Translations under genes and position numbers: made by a program
Shown here: one piece after another, positions 8,144 through 17,695 of the stretch
How the letters are laid out: each line of letters begins with the position of its first letter
Numbering within the stretch: position 1 is the stretch's first letter
Assembly (NCBI GenBank): GCA_023402395.1
Contig: JAEYGI010000037.1
Span: 1 to 44,438, forward strand
From: Bacillota bacterium
GTDB taxonomy: Bacteria; Bacillota; UBA4882; UBA8346
DNA length: 44,438 nucleotides
Direction: 5' to 3'
Notes under the pieces: generated by a model
Seen by the model: only the letters and a program-made list of their open reading frames with translations
What the model was told of the DNA's origin: nothing
Database searches by the model: none

Positions 8144-8905
8144 TTGACCAAAGTCGAGCTGACCGGAGTGGGGCTGAAGTATGTCAACCGGGCCGGGGAG
8201 ATTACCGCCCTGGAAAACGTCGATCTGGCGGTGGCGGAGAACGAGTTCCTTTCATTGATCGGCCCCAGTGGTTGCGGCAAAAGCACCATTCTGTCCCTAA
8301 TCGCCGGGATGCTCTTTCCCACGGCCGGCCGGGTGGCGGTGGACGGCGAGGAAATCGGCGGCACGTCGCCGCGGGTCGGCTATATGCTCCAGCACGATCA
8401 TTTGCTGGAATGGCGGAATATCCGGGACAATGCCTTTCTCGGCCTGGAGATCCGGGGCCTGGCGGACCGCGGCCACCGGGAACTGGCAGTGGCGATGCTG
8501 GAGCGGTATGGACTGAAGGATTTTCTGAACCGGTATCCGGGGGAATTGTCGGGCGGGATGCGGCAGCGGGCCGCGCTCGCCCGGACCCTGGCCCTGGAGC
8601 CGGAAGTGGTGTTGCTGGATGAGCCGTTTTCGGCCCTGGATTATCAGACCCGGCTCAATCTGGAGGAAGAGGTCTATCAGATTTTGAAACAGGAGCGGAA
8701 AACCGTAATTTTGGTCACCCATGATATCGCGGAGGCCATCGCCATGTCGGACCGGGTGGTGGTGCTGACTCCCAGGCCGGGCCGGGTGAAGTCCGATTAC
8801 CGGCTGCAGTTGAGCGGCAAGGACGGTTCGCCCTTCGCCGCCCGGCAGGCGCCGGAGTTCCGCCAGTATTTCAAAACAATCTGGAATGACCTGGAGGTCC
8901 GCTAA
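8144..8905 (+). CDS. ABC transporter ATP-binding protein (SsuB/TauB-like)
   Basis: Cytoplasmic ATPase of 253 aa that powers the importer. All nucleotide-binding motifs are present: Walker A GPSGCGKST, Q-loop LQHDHLLEW, signature LSGGMRQRAALARTL, Walker B VVLLDEPFSALD, and the switch histidine in LVTHDIAEA. The TTG at 8144 follows GCGGGAGG by 6 nt. An earlier in-frame TTG at 8111 lies inside the repeat hairpin and has no ribosome binding site. The permease gene follows after 2 nt, so these two are translationally coupled. It belongs to the nitrate/sulfonate/taurine subfamily. Confidence 0.92.
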   Translation: MTKVELTGVGLKYVNRAGEITALENVDLAVAENEFLSLIGPSGCGKSTILSLIAGMLFPTAGRVAVDGEEIGGTSPRVGYMLQHDHLLEWRNIRDNAFLGLEIRGLADRGHRELAVAMLERYGLKDFLNRYPGELSGGMRQRAALARTLALEPEVVLLDEPFSALDYQTRLNLEEEVYQILKQERKTVILVTHDIAEAIAMSDRVVVLTPRPGRVKSDYRLQLSGKDGSPFAARQAPEFRQYFKTIWNDLEVR

Positions 8906-8907
8906 CG

Positions 8908-9759
8908 ATGGAGTTGAAACGCGATCAACCCGGACCCGGCTGGTGGCGCGGCTTATTGCGGCGGGGGGCCGTCTCCGACAGCCACGGCTGTTATCTGGAG
9001 GCCGTCCGCCGGCGTCAGCTTTTGATCTGGTTCGTCCAATGGGCTATTGTGATTGTGCTGGCCGGGCTCTGGGAGATCGGAGCCAATGCCCGCTGGATCG
9101 ATCCGTTCATTACCAGTCAGCCCTCGAAGATCCTGGCGATGATCGGGCAATTGGAAACCGGCGGCAAGCTGTGGGTCCATATCGGGACTACTGTTGGGGA
9201 AACTACCATCGGCTTTCTGGTGGGCACCCTCGGGGGGACGCTCATCGCGATCCTGCTGTGGTGGTCGAAGATCGTGGCGGAAGTGCTGGAGCCGTATATC
9301 GTGGTGTTAAACAGCATTCCCAAGGTGGCGCTGGGACCGATCTTCATTGTCTGGCTGGGCGCGGGGACGCCCGCGATCATCGCCATGGCGCTGGCCATTT
9401 CGATTATCGTCACGGTGATGATGGTTTTCAGCGGCTTCAACGAGGTTCATCCCGATACGATCCGCTTGTTGAAAAGCTTCGGGGCCACCCGGAGGCAGAT
9501 CTTATTCAAAGTGACCCTGCCGGCATCGGTGCCGACGATCATCGCCGCGCTCAAGGTAAACCTGGGATTATCGCTAGTGGGAACGATTGTCGGCGAATTT
9601 CTGGTCTCCAAGGAAGGATTGGGGTATCTGATCGTCTACGGCGGCCAGGTCTTCAACATGAGCCTGGTGATGGCGAGCGTCCTCATTCTCTGCGTGGTGG
9701 CGACCCTCTTGTATGTGGCCGTCAGTTTGCTGGAGAAACGGGTGATCCGCTGGAAATAA
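8908..9759 (+). CDS. ABC transporter permease (SsuC/TauC-like)
   Basis: Inner-membrane permease of 283 aa with about six helices. The binding-protein-dependent transport signature (EAA loop) is seen as SFGATRRQILFKVTLPASVPTIIAALKVNL, split here by description only: the conserved G is in SFGAT. A strongly hydrophobic first helix (IVIVLAGLWEIG) follows a 45-residue cytoplasmic N-terminus. The ATG start is 2 nt after the ATPase stop, with GGAGG overlapping the end of that gene. It completes a three-gene importer whose substrate is unknown, possibly a sulfonate, taurine or a nucleobase-like compound. Confidence 0.92.
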   Translation: MELKRDQPGPGWWRGLLRRGAVSDSHGCYLEAVRRRQLLIWFVQWAIVIVLAGLWEIGANARWIDPFITSQPSKILAMIGQLETGGKLWVHIGTTVGETTIGFLVGTLGGTLIAILLWWSKIVAEVLEPYIVVLNSIPKVALGPIFIVWLGAGTPAIIAMALAISIIVTVMMVFSGFNEVHPDTIRLLKSFGATRRQILFKVTLPASVPTIIAALKVNLGLSLVGTIVGEFLVSKEGLGYLIVYGGQVFNMSLVMASVLILCVVATLLYVAVSLLEKRVIRWK

Positions 9760-9819
9760 AGGCGCGGTCGCCCCGGCTCCGGCCGTTACGCCAAGTTAGC
9801 TGTTGGAAACCGGGCCGTA

Positions 9820-9974
9820 ATCTATATAAGATGAAAAAGGTTCCAGGAATAAGCATTCACATCCCTAAGACTCGGCTGTGAATGGGAAAACGATTGATCT
9901 TTTTTCATCTTATGAATCAAGGGAAAATATGTCGCAATTTATCGGACGTTCAAAAAAGTTGTTGCGACATATCA
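9820..9974 (+). repeat. 150-bp double-hairpin repeat, copy B
   Basis: Same layout as copy A: AAGATGAAAAAGGTT pairs with ATCTTTTTTCATCTT-type sequence, then a second arm ATGTCGCAAT / GTTGCGACAT. The internal motif TTCACATCCCTAAG is shared with copy A. It follows the permease gene by 60 bp, so it lies at the end of the ABC operon. The gap from here to the next gene (9975-10163) shows no other clear element. Confidence 0.9.
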
Positions 9975-10163
9975 TATATAGTTTTGGTGCAATTAATAAT
10001 GAACGGAACTATTGCCCGGCCGGGACGTTATGATGATGGACAAGCGCGGAGCTTGCAGGTTCCAAACATTGTCGGGATTGTCAATGAAATGAAACTGGTC
10101 ATCGGGTAACAAATATGATAAATTGAAGAATGACACATATAAGGATGAAGTAAATTTCTAAAT

Positions 10164-12272
10164 ATGAAATTAGCATTCTTAAAGCCCAATGCAAATGAAT
10201 CAAATTATACAGTAACTGACGGGGATGATCATTTGAAGCGGAAGTTCGTAATCGGTTTGATGCTTTTTTTGCTATGCGGAGCGGTGGTTTTCGGCGCGGC
10301 CTTAACCCGGGATATGCGTCAAAAGCTGGAGAATATCCGGACCGCTTCCTCGGTTTACGACCGCAACGGAAAACTGGTTGGGAACCTGTATTCATATAAC
10401 CGGATCTGGGTGTCATTCGGCAAGATGACCAAAGACTTGCGCAATGCGGTGGTGGCCGTTGAGGACAACCGCTTTTACCAACATAACGGAGTAGATGTGC
10501 GGGGCATGGCCCGGGCGGTGGTCCGCGACCTGATCCCGGGCGGCGGGTTGGAAGGCGGCAGCACCATCACGCAGCAATTGGCCAAGATCGCGCTGCTGTC
10601 GTCGGAACGGACCATAAACCGCAAGATTCAGGATATCACGCTGGCCTTGGAGATCGAACAGGTTTATACCAAGCAGGAAATTCTGGAGATGTATTTGAAC
10701 AGCGTGTACCTCGCCCACGGCAACGTCGGGGTGGAGGCCGCTGCTCGCTATTATTTCGGGAAATCCGCCAGCCAGTTGACATTGGCCGAATCGGCGACCA
10801 TCGCCGGAATGATCCGGAGCCCGGAGAATTATTCCCCCCATAAGAATCCGGATGCCTGCAAGTCCCGCCGGAATGTGGTTCTGCAAGTGATGCTGGAGCA
10901 GAAGTTTATCACCAAGAAGCAGTATGACACGGCCAAGGCCCAACCGTTGCGGGCGGTTAGCCGGAGCGAGGCCGCGCCGGCGTCCGGGTATTTCCTCGAC
11001 TATGTCAAGGAGTATTTGATCAAACAGGAAGATTATTCCGAAGAGCAATTGCGTTTCGGCGGCTATAAGATCTACACTACCCTCGATCTGTCGCTCCAGA
11101 AAGCGGCGGAGCAGACCATGACCCAGATCCCGAAAGCCGCGGGCAAGGTGCAGCCCCAGGGAGCTTTAGTAACCCTCAACCCCGCCGACGGCGCGATTCT
11201 GGCGATGGTCGGCGGCAGAAATTACAGTGAAAGCCAGTACAATCGGGCGACCAAGGCGTACCGGCAACCGGGTTCGACCATTAAACCATTCGTTTACGCC
11301 ACCGCGCTTGAGAAAGGGTTTACGGCGGCCTCGGTCCTGGAAGACAAACCGCTGGAGATCCCCACGCCGTCCGGTGAGCCGTGGCGGCCCAGGAACTATG
11401 ATAATGAATTTCACGGCCCGCTGACCTTGCGCGAAGGGTTGCGCAACTCGGTAAACATCATCGCCGTCCAGCTGTTGCAGCAAATCGGGGTGGAATCCGT
11501 GGCCGAGCAGATGGAGCGGATGGGCGTCACCAGTCTGGTGAAGCAAGGCGAGAACAACGACCTGGGGCTGGCGCCGCTGGCTTTGGGCGGTCTGACCAAG
11601 GGTGTCACGCCGCTGGAGTTGACCGCCTCTTATGCGGTCTTCGCCAATCAAGGCAATTATTTCAAGCCTTATCCGGTGAAGCGGATCGTGGACCGTCACG
11701 GCAATCCGCTCAAACAATATGGCCCGGCCCAGCCCAAGCCGGCGCTCTCGGCGCCGACCGCCTATATCATGACTGTATTGATGCAGGACGTGATTGATCG
11801 CGGCACCGGAGCCCGGGCCAAACTGGGAGACCGGCCGGCGGCCGGAAAAACCGGCACTACGACCGGCAATACCAACGCTTGGTTCGTGGGGTATACTCCG
11901 GAACTGGTAACCGCGATTTGGCTTGGCAACGACCGGCAGGATCAACCGATGACGTTTGGCAGCGGAGTTGCGGCCGAACTTTGGGGAAGTTATATGCGGC
12001 GGACCGATGCCAAGAAAGTCGCCTCCGAGTTCCCCGAACCGCCGGGGGTAGTCTGGGCGAGGGTTGATCCGAAGAACGGCCAGGCGGTGCCGGACTGGTT
12101 CGGCGGTGACACTTACCTGGAAGTTTTCAATGAGCGGAATGTACCGTCGGGAACCGCCTATAAAATGTGGCGCTGGTTCTTTGGAACCGGTCGAAAGAAG
12201 GCGGAGGAGCCCAAGCCGGCCACTCCCGGCCCGGAACCGAATCAAAACGCGCAGTTTCCGCAAGGATATTAA
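10164..12272 (+). CDS. Class A penicillin-binding protein (PBP1A family), copy 2
   Basis: Second bifunctional murein synthase, about 702 aa from the ATG at 10164. An alternative TTG at 10233 (LKRKFVIGL) follows GGGGAT and starts just before the membrane helix; I cannot decide between them. The glycosyltransferase motifs EDNRFYQHNGVD and GGSTITQQLAK and the transpeptidase motifs STIK, SVN and KTGTT are intact. It is clearly related to the copy at 2782-4689 but has a longer C-terminal region (about 65 residues after the last motif domain), ending in a Pro/Glu-rich tail. It stands alone between the ABC transporter and the TRAP locus, followed by a strong terminator. Confidence 0.94.
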   Translation: MKLAFLKPNANESNYTVTDGDDHLKRKFVIGLMLFLLCGAVVFGAALTRDMRQKLENIRTASSVYDRNGKLVGNLYSYNRIWVSFGKMTKDLRNAVVAVEDNRFYQHNGVDVRGMARAVVRDLIPGGGLEGGSTITQQLAKIALLSSERTINRKIQDITLALEIEQVYTKQEILEMYLNSVYLAHGNVGVEAAARYYFGKSASQLTLAESATIAGMIRSPENYSPHKNPDACKSRRNVVLQVMLEQKFITKKQYDTAKAQPLRAVSRSEAAPASGYFLDYVKEYLIKQEDYSEEQLRFGGYKIYTTLDLSLQKAAEQTMTQIPKAAGKVQPQGALVTLNPADGAILAMVGGRNYSESQYNRATKAYRQPGSTIKPFVYATALEKGFTAASVLEDKPLEIPTPSGEPWRPRNYDNEFHGPLTLREGLRNSVNIIAVQLLQQIGVESVAEQMERMGVTSLVKQGENNDLGLAPLALGGLTKGVTPLELTASYAVFANQGNYFKPYPVKRIVDRHGNPLKQYGPAQPKPALSAPTAYIMTVLMQDVIDRGTGARAKLGDRPAAGKTGTTTGNTNAWFVGYTPELVTAIWLGNDRQDQPMTFGSGVAAELWGSYMRRTDAKKVASEFPEPPGVVWARVDPKNGQAVPDWFGGDTYLEVFNERNVPSGTAYKMWRWFFGTGRKKAEEPKPATPGPEPNQNAQFPQGY

Positions 12273-12280
12273 GGATATTG

Positions 12281-12323
12281 AAAAAACAGCCCCTTCTTTT
12301 CGGAGAGAAGGGGCTGTTTTTTT
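12281..12323 (+). terminator. Intrinsic terminator after PBP copy 2
   Basis: Long perfect stem: AAAAAACAGCCCCTTCT pairs with AGAAGGGGCTGTTTTTTT across a short loop around TTTCGG. It is followed by a T-rich tail, and the A tract on the other side makes it bidirectional. Confidence 0.9.
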
Positions 12324-12690
12324 GTTTCCGAAAGCATTACCGGGCCGGTTCAACACAGTTGTTTAAAACCCAATGGCAATCATGGTAAAAAAATCCTAAA
12401 AAAAATTTTTTAAACTCATGAAGGATATTAATAAATTGTATAGTATTTGTTATCAAAGGGTTTCAACGTGAAAAAAATTTTCTTCAAGAATTTAGCTGAA
12501 CTTTTTGAACTCGTTAACTCAAATTGGACATTCGGCCGGAAAATTTTCTACCGTTGTCCCCAAGTCGGACAGGGAGGGAGTGATGGTCTGAGATCGCAAA
12601 TGGATTGAAGAACGTCATTGGTAAAAGGGTTGAACAAAAGGTAAACGGATTGACACGCGAGTAATTAAATTCGAACAGGAGGTCAGATTG
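12324..12690 (+). promoter_or_regulatory. AT-rich regulatory region of the TRAP locus
   Basis: No gene. Two similar dyads are visible, GAAAAAAATTTTC (12470-12482) and the perfect GAAAATTTTC (12539-12548). They are candidates for the site of the RpiR-type regulator encoded in the locus. TTGACA at 12650-12655 is a possible -35 but lacks a good -10 at 16-18 bp. The region ends with the CAGGAGGT ribosome binding site of the binding-protein gene. Confidence 0.4.
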
Positions 12691-13689
12691 ATGAAGAACA
12701 CAAAAAGAATCATTGTCGTCGCTTTAGTGGCTTTGGTGGCCATGTCTTTGACGTTCCAAAGTTTCGCGGCCCCGCCGAAGTATGTTTTAAAGTTCAACCA
12801 CGTGTTGTCGGCATCGGAGCCCTTCCATCAAGGGTTTTTGAACTGGGCGAAACGGGTTAACGAGCGCACCAAGGGGGGACTGCAGATCCAAGTCTTCCAC
12901 AGCGCCCAGCTTGGCGTAGAAGAGGACATTATTGAGCAATTGAAGATGGGCGCCAATGTAGGTCAAAACACTGACTCGGCCCGTCTCGGCATGTACGTTC
13001 CGGATATCGCGGTGATGAACGCCCCGTATTTCGTGGAAACCATCGATGAGGTCGCTAAGCTGAAAAATCTGCCTTCGATTAAAAAATGGCAAAAAGAACT
13101 GGAAGACAAACATGGAATCAAGATTCTATCTTTCGGTTGGATCCAAGGGCTGCGACATATGGTCACCAATAAGCCGATTAAAACCCCTGGCGATTTGAAA
13201 GGGTTGCGCATCCGGACCCCGGGCGCCCCGATCTGGCAAGAATCCATTCGTTCACTGGGCGCGGCTCCAGTGGCCCTTCCTTTCGGAGAAGTATACATGG
13301 GGATGCAACAAGGGGCCGTTGATGGCGCCGATCTGGTGTACCGCAACGTAACCGGCGCGAAACTCTATGAGGCCGCCAAATATATGAGTGAGACCAAACA
13401 CATCCTGCTGATCAACTTCGAGATCGTCGGCAAGCGTTTCTTTGACAGCCTGCCCGCCAATTATCAGAAGATTTTGGTTGAGGAATGCGACAAAGCCGGC
13501 TTGGAGGCTTCCCGGGTGATGGAGACGGAAGTCCTCGAACTTAAAAAATTGATCGCCAAAAGCGGAATGACAATCGTCGAGGATGTCGATATCGCGGCGT
13601 TTAAGAAAGCGGGAGAAGGGGCTTACAAGGCCTTGAACCTCACCAAGGTGAGAGATCAGATTTATAAGGAAATGGGCAAGAAAAACTAA
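12691..13689 (+). CDS. dctP: TRAP transporter solute-binding protein (DctP family)
   Basis: Extracytoplasmic solute receptor of 332 aa for a tripartite ATP-independent periplasmic transporter. The ATG follows AGGAGGTC by 7 nt. A signal peptide (MKNTKRIIVVALVALVAMSLTFQSFA) precedes FNHVLSASEPFHQGFLNWAK. The family signature around the ligand-binding arginine is clear: LKGLRIRTPGAPIWQES, then EVYMGMQQGAVDGAD. DctP proteins bind C4-dicarboxylates, sugar acids or other organic acids through this arginine. The genes for both membrane subunits follow, as does a dehydrogenase set that suggests a sugar-acid or hydroxyacid ligand. Confidence 0.93.
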   Translation: MKNTKRIIVVALVALVAMSLTFQSFAAPPKYVLKFNHVLSASEPFHQGFLNWAKRVNERTKGGLQIQVFHSAQLGVEEDIIEQLKMGANVGQNTDSARLGMYVPDIAVMNAPYFVETIDEVAKLKNLPSIKKWQKELEDKHGIKILSFGWIQGLRHMVTNKPIKTPGDLKGLRIRTPGAPIWQESIRSLGAAPVALPFGEVYMGMQQGAVDGADLVYRNVTGAKLYEAAKYMSETKHILLINFEIVGKRFFDSLPANYQKILVEECDKAGLEASRVMETEVLELKKLIAKSGMTIVEDVDIAAFKKAGEGAYKALNLTKVRDQIYKEMGKKN

Positions 13690-13763
13690 CGAAACATATC
13701 AGTGACGCGGCGTGAAAAATGCCGCCGACACCGTGGATTGCAAGACGATCCGCGCACCGGGTT

Positions 13764-13791
13764 CCAGCCCCGTCCCAAGTGGCGGGGCTGG
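13764..13791 (+). promoter_or_regulatory. Intercistronic hairpin between dctP and dctQ
   Basis: A 9-bp GC-rich stem, CCAGCCCCG (13764-13772) with CGGGGCTGG (13783-13791), without a T tract. Such hairpins commonly protect the upstream mRNA and allow higher receptor than permease levels. Confidence 0.5.
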
Positions 13792-13871
13792 CAACTTAAG
13801 TATCGGCGGGCATGACCGGCGGTCTGAGCCGGCGGCTTGGAATGTCAAGGAAAGAGACAGAGGTGTTATAC

Positions 13872-14384
13872 ATGAAAAATGGAATCGAGATTATCGCCAA
13901 GGTGGAGATGTTTATCGCCAAATACGCGTTGGCCGCGCTTTCGGCGTTAGTGTTCTTCGCTGCGGTGGCGAGATGTTTCCATTACCCCATTGTTTGGGCG
14001 GTGGATGCGGCGACCTTTTTGTTTGCTTGGTGCGTCTTCTTGGGCGGGGATATTGCTTTTCGGGAGAATAAATTATTTTGTATCGTAATCGTGACTTGCA
14101 AGCTGTCGCCGAAGGCGCAAGTTTATATCAAACTGCTTAACCAGGTGATTATCAGCGTTTTTCTGGCGGGGATGATCTTTTACGGCGCATGGCTCACCTA
14201 TACGACCCGTTTGCGGACATTTCAGGGGATTCCAGGATTCAGCTACAGCTGGGCTACGTTAAGCGTGCCGGTCGGTTGCTTGCTGATGTTGATTACTTCG
14301 CTCCGAAAGATCAAGCAATTGGTGATAATGATTAAAGACGGCACGTTCACCAATGAAGAGGAATGTTTCAGCGAGGTAATCTGA
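13872..14384 (+). CDS. dctQ: TRAP transporter small permease (DctQ family)
   Basis: Small membrane subunit of 170 aa with four predicted helices (for example YALAALSALVFFAAVARCF and VIISVFLAGMIFYGAWLTY). The conserved DctQ features are a W and polar residues in helix 2 (WAVDAATFLFAWCVFLGGDIAFRE, split) and the SYSWATLSVPVGCLLML segment near the end. The ATG at 13872 is preceded by AGAGGTG; an upstream in-frame start at 13812 would add 20 non-conserved residues. It links the receptor to the large permease DctM encoded next. Confidence 0.88.
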   Translation: MKNGIEIIAKVEMFIAKYALAALSALVFFAAVARCFHYPIVWAVDAATFLFAWCVFLGGDIAFRENKLFCIVIVTCKLSPKAQVYIKLLNQVIISVFLAGMIFYGAWLTYTTRLRTFQGIPGFSYSWATLSVPVGCLLMLITSLRKIKQLVIMIKDGTFTNEEECFSEVI

Positions 14385-14474
14385 TGTTGCGCCGCGCGCC
14401 GCACTTTAAAGGGTGATGCGCGGAGGAAGTTAAAGTGTTTTAAATCGGCTTATTGACGGCAAGGAGGATTTGCC

Positions 14475-15761
14475 ATGATTTTAGTAATGATTTTGTTTTT
14501 ATTGTTCATGCTGATGGGAATGCCGGTAGCCTTCGCCTTCGGCATCTCGGGCGTGGTTTTCTTTTTGCAGCAGTCAACGTTGCCCCTGACGATCCCCGTT
14601 CAACTGGTGCTGTCCCAGACTCAGAGTTTTTTATTGCTGGCCATTCCGTTGTTTGTGTTGGCCGGCAATCTGTTGAATGAAACGGGCATTACCGAGCGGG
14701 TGCTGCGGCTGGCGTCGGTGCTCACCGGACATATGCGGGCGGGATTGGCGCAAAGCAACATGGTGTTGGCTGTTTCACTTGGAGGAATCACCAGTTCGGC
14801 CATTGGCGACGCGACCATGCTTTCGCGCGTGCTGGGACCGGGCATGGTTGAAAAGGGATATTCCAGAGGCTTTTCGGCGGGGGTCATCGGGTTCAGCTCG
14901 TTGATCACCACGATGATTCCTCCGGGAATCGGGCTGGTTTTGTACGGCAGTATCGGTGAAGTTTCCATTGGCCGGCTGTTCACGGCGGGAATGGTTCCCG
15001 GACTTTTGATGACCGTAGGGTTGATGGGCGCGGTATGGGTGAGCGCTCGTTTTAAAGGGTACTTGCCCGAACGGGAAAAACGGGCGTCGATGAAAGAAAT
15101 CGCAACCACATTTATCGATTGCATCTGGGCGTTTCTTTTTCCGGTCATTTTGATCCTGGGTTTACGGTTCGGCTTGTTTACCCCTTCGGAGGCCGGCGCG
15201 TTTGCTTGCGTATACGCTATTGTGATCGGTGCGATCGCGTATCGTGAATTCTCTTGGAAAAAGCTGATCAAAACGCTTGAGAACACCGTGGTGGACGTCG
15301 GCATGGTAATGTTGCTCATCGCGTTGTCGGCGATTTTCAGCTACGGAATCGTTTGGGAACAAGTGCCGCAGCAGTTGGCCGAGTTCGTGCTGGGAATCTC
15401 CAGTATTCCGTGGGTCGTTATGTTGATTATGATCGTCTTTTTGCTAATTGCCGGGACCTTTATGGACTCGACGGTGCTGATCCTGATGCTGAGCTCAATC
15501 CTGATTCCCGTCGCGCAGCAATTGAATATCGATCTGGTGCATTTCGGAATCGTTATGGTACTGACGCTGACCTTGGGGTTGTTGACTCCGCCGGAGGGAG
15601 CGGTGCTTTACATTATCTGCACGATTTTTAAGTGCAAAATCTGGGATTTCGTTAAAGAAAGCTGGCTGTTTATGCTGGCGATCATGCTGGTGGTAATTTT
15701 GGTCATCTTCTGGCCCGATTTGACGCTGTGGCTTCCCAATCTGGTCTTCGGTAAAGGGTAA
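14475..15761 (+). CDS. dctM: TRAP transporter large permease (DctM family)
   Basis: Large ion-coupled permease subunit of 428 aa with about 12 helices, expected to import the receptor-bound solute using a sodium or proton gradient. Typical family segments are FGISGVVFFLQQ, LFVLAGNLLNETG, LGGITSSAIGDATML, TMIPPGIGLVLYG and GTFMDSTVLILML. The ATG follows CAAGGAGGATTTGCC, a strong ribosome binding site. It is the third gene of the receptor, small and large permease set. Confidence 0.93.
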   Translation: MILVMILFLLFMLMGMPVAFAFGISGVVFFLQQSTLPLTIPVQLVLSQTQSFLLLAIPLFVLAGNLLNETGITERVLRLASVLTGHMRAGLAQSNMVLAVSLGGITSSAIGDATMLSRVLGPGMVEKGYSRGFSAGVIGFSSLITTMIPPGIGLVLYGSIGEVSIGRLFTAGMVPGLLMTVGLMGAVWVSARFKGYLPEREKRASMKEIATTFIDCIWAFLFPVILILGLRFGLFTPSEAGAFACVYAIVIGAIAYREFSWKKLIKTLENTVVDVGMVMLLIALSAIFSYGIVWEQVPQQLAEFVLGISSIPWVVMLIMIVFLLIAGTFMDSTVLILMLSSILIPVAQQLNIDLVHFGIVMVLTLTLGLLTPPEGAVLYIICTIFKCKIWDFVKESWLFMLAIMLVVILVIFWPDLTLWLPNLVFGKG

Positions 15762-15895
15762 GCGAAAGGGGGCTTCACCCCCGGAATCCAAGAAAGTCGA
15801 CAACCGGTGGCGATTTCGGATTTTGGATTTAAACGTTTATCAGCGGCGGTTGTTCCGATAATATTAACAAGCGAGGAGAGGAGTTGGAAAGAGCG

Positions 15896-16636
15896 ATGAC
15901 GAACAAGATAGCCATTGTCACCGGAGGCGTGACGGGTATCGGCCGGGCGGTGGTGGAGGCTCTGGCTCGCGAGGGCCATACCGTCATCCTGTGTGATGCC
16001 GATCAGAACCGCGGACCCGCCGTCGAGCGCGAATTGGCGGCGCAAGGAGCGTCCATTGCATTTAAGCCCTGCAACGTGGCTGATGAATCGCAAATCGCGG
16101 CGGTGATCGATGATCTCCGGCGAACCCATGGCCGCATTGATTATCTGGTCAACAATGCCGGAATTATCCGGCGCCGGAACGGAGCGGAGATTAAAATCTC
16201 TGATTGGGATGATGTTTTTGCCGTCAATGTCCGGGGCGCCTTTGTATTTTGCAAATATGCGGCGGAGATCATGGCTGCCCAAAAATCGGGCCGAATCGTC
16301 AATATCTCATCGATCGCGGGAAAACTCGGGGACATCACTTCGGCGCCGGGTTACGGCCCTTCCAAGGCGGCCTTGGACGCTCTGACCAAAACATTTGCCA
16401 GGGAACTGGCGCCGTACGGAGTCACGGTTAATGGAGTGGCTCCGCACGCCATTGCCACTGAAATGAGCGCGCAATGGTCCGAGGAACGGCGGAAAAATAT
16501 TGTGGATGCCATTCCACTCAAACGATTGGGGAAACCCGAGGAAGTCGCCGCGACGGTGCTGTTTTTACTCTCCGACGGAGCCGGTTTTATCACGGGAGAG
16601 ATCATCGACGTCAACGGCGGGTTTTTAATGGACTAA
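15896..16636 (+). CDS. Short-chain dehydrogenase/reductase (gluconate 5-dehydrogenase or FabG-like)
   Basis: NAD(P)-dependent oxidoreductase of 246 aa. The Rossmann motif TGGVTGIG, the NNAG motif and the catalytic set (SSIAG serine, YGPSK tyrosine and lysine) are intact. The start ATG gives MTNKIAIVTGG, the usual family N-terminus; a TTG 12 nt earlier is possible. The TRAP transporter upstream and the RpiR regulator 13 nt downstream suggest oxidation or reduction of an imported sugar acid or polyol rather than fatty acid synthesis. A short hairpin GGGGGCTTCACCCCC (15768-15782) lies between it and dctM. Confidence 0.88.
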   Translation: MTNKIAIVTGGVTGIGRAVVEALAREGHTVILCDADQNRGPAVERELAAQGASIAFKPCNVADESQIAAVIDDLRRTHGRIDYLVNNAGIIRRRNGAEIKISDWDDVFAVNVRGAFVFCKYAAEIMAAQKSGRIVNISSIAGKLGDITSAPGYGPSKAALDALTKTFARELAPYGVTVNGVAPHAIATEMSAQWSEERRKNIVDAIPLKRLGKPEEVAATVLFLLSDGAGFITGEIIDVNGGFLMD

Positions 16637-16649
16637 TCAGGAGGTAACC

Positions 16650-17495
16650 ATGACAACATCTGGTTTGGACAGGATTCGAGAGGGGCGCTTCGCGCTACGC
16701 GACTCGGAGCGGAAAGTCGCCGAACATTTACTGACCCATTTTCAGGAGGCGATCAACCTTCCCATCACCGAACTTGCCGAACAGGTGGGTGTCAGTGAAG
16801 CCACGATTGTCCGGATGTGCAAGAAACTGGGCTTTCGCGGCTTTCAGGAACTCAAGATTAAGTTGGCGTTGGAGATTGTCCAACCGATCCATATTTTAAA
16901 TGAAGAGATCCTGGAAGAAGATGACATGGAGACCATCGCCAAGAAAATTTTTGAATACAACAAGCAGGCGATGGAATCCACCTCGCACGTTCTGTCTTCC
17001 CGGGAACTGGAGCGGGCGGTGGATGCCATCAGCGGCGCCAATCAGATCCAGATTTACGGAGTGGCGGGGTCGTGGCCGGTGGCCGCGGACGCGGCCCATA
17101 AGTTCATGAAGATCGGCAAACCGATCGCGGCCTACCAGGATACTCATATGCAAGCCATGGCCGCCAGCCTGCTGGGCCCCGGCGATGTGGTGCTTGGAAT
17201 CTCCCACTCCGGGAGCAGCCGGGATATCATTGAGGCGGTCGGACTGGCCAAGGCGGCCGGAGCGACCACGATCGGGATTACGCATTACGCCCGGACTCCC
17301 CTCGACAAGGTGCTTGATATCAAGCTCGCCACCTGCTCCAATGAGACCATGTACCGGATTGAGGGGATCTCTTCGCGGGTCGCTCAATTGTCAATCATCG
17401 ACGCCTTGTTTATCGGGGTGTCCTTGCGCGACTTCAACCGGGTGGCCGACAATATCAAAAAGACCAGGGAAGCGATTGTGCCGAAACGATATTGA
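16650..17495 (+). CDS. RpiR/MurR-family transcriptional regulator
   Basis: Regulator of 281 aa with an N-terminal helix-turn-helix domain (LPITELAEQVGVSEATIVRMCKKLGF, residues about 35-60, given in two parts) and a C-terminal SIS sugar-phosphate isomerase-type domain (from about residue 125; GISHSGSSRDIIEA is the phosphosugar-binding loop). Such proteins sense phosphorylated sugars and control uptake and catabolic genes. The ATG follows AGGAGGTAACC. It is the last gene of the co-directional run dctP to SDR and probably controls that run, possibly through the GAAAATTTTC dyads upstream of dctP. Confidence 0.92.
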   Translation: MTTSGLDRIREGRFALRDSERKVAEHLLTHFQEAINLPITELAEQVGVSEATIVRMCKKLGFRGFQELKIKLALEIVQPIHILNEEILEEDDMETIAKKIFEYNKQAMESTSHVLSSRELERAVDAISGANQIQIYGVAGSWPVAADAAHKFMKIGKPIAAYQDTHMQAMAASLLGPGDVVLGISHSGSSRDIIEAVGLAKAAGATTIGITHYARTPLDKVLDIKLATCSNETMYRIEGISSRVAQLSIIDALFIGVSLRDFNRVADNIKKTREAIVPKRY

Positions 17496-17695
17496 CTCAT
17501 TAAAAGAGTTATGATAAACCCGGCCGAAGCCGCGGGTTGTACACAAAAGCTTAGAGAAGCAAGAGATAAAGTTGTTTCGGAATCTTTTCGCAAGGCTAAC
17601 GTCGACGTGGACTTTATCACATGGCTTTTCAATATCTCATTCTATCCCGGGACGGGTTTCGATCATACGCAATTTTAACAACGGAGGGACATACT

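Noticed and set aside
17621..17695. N-terminal extension of the hydroxyacid dehydrogenase
   Set aside because: The ATG at 17696 has a good ribosome binding site and gives the family-typical N-terminus.
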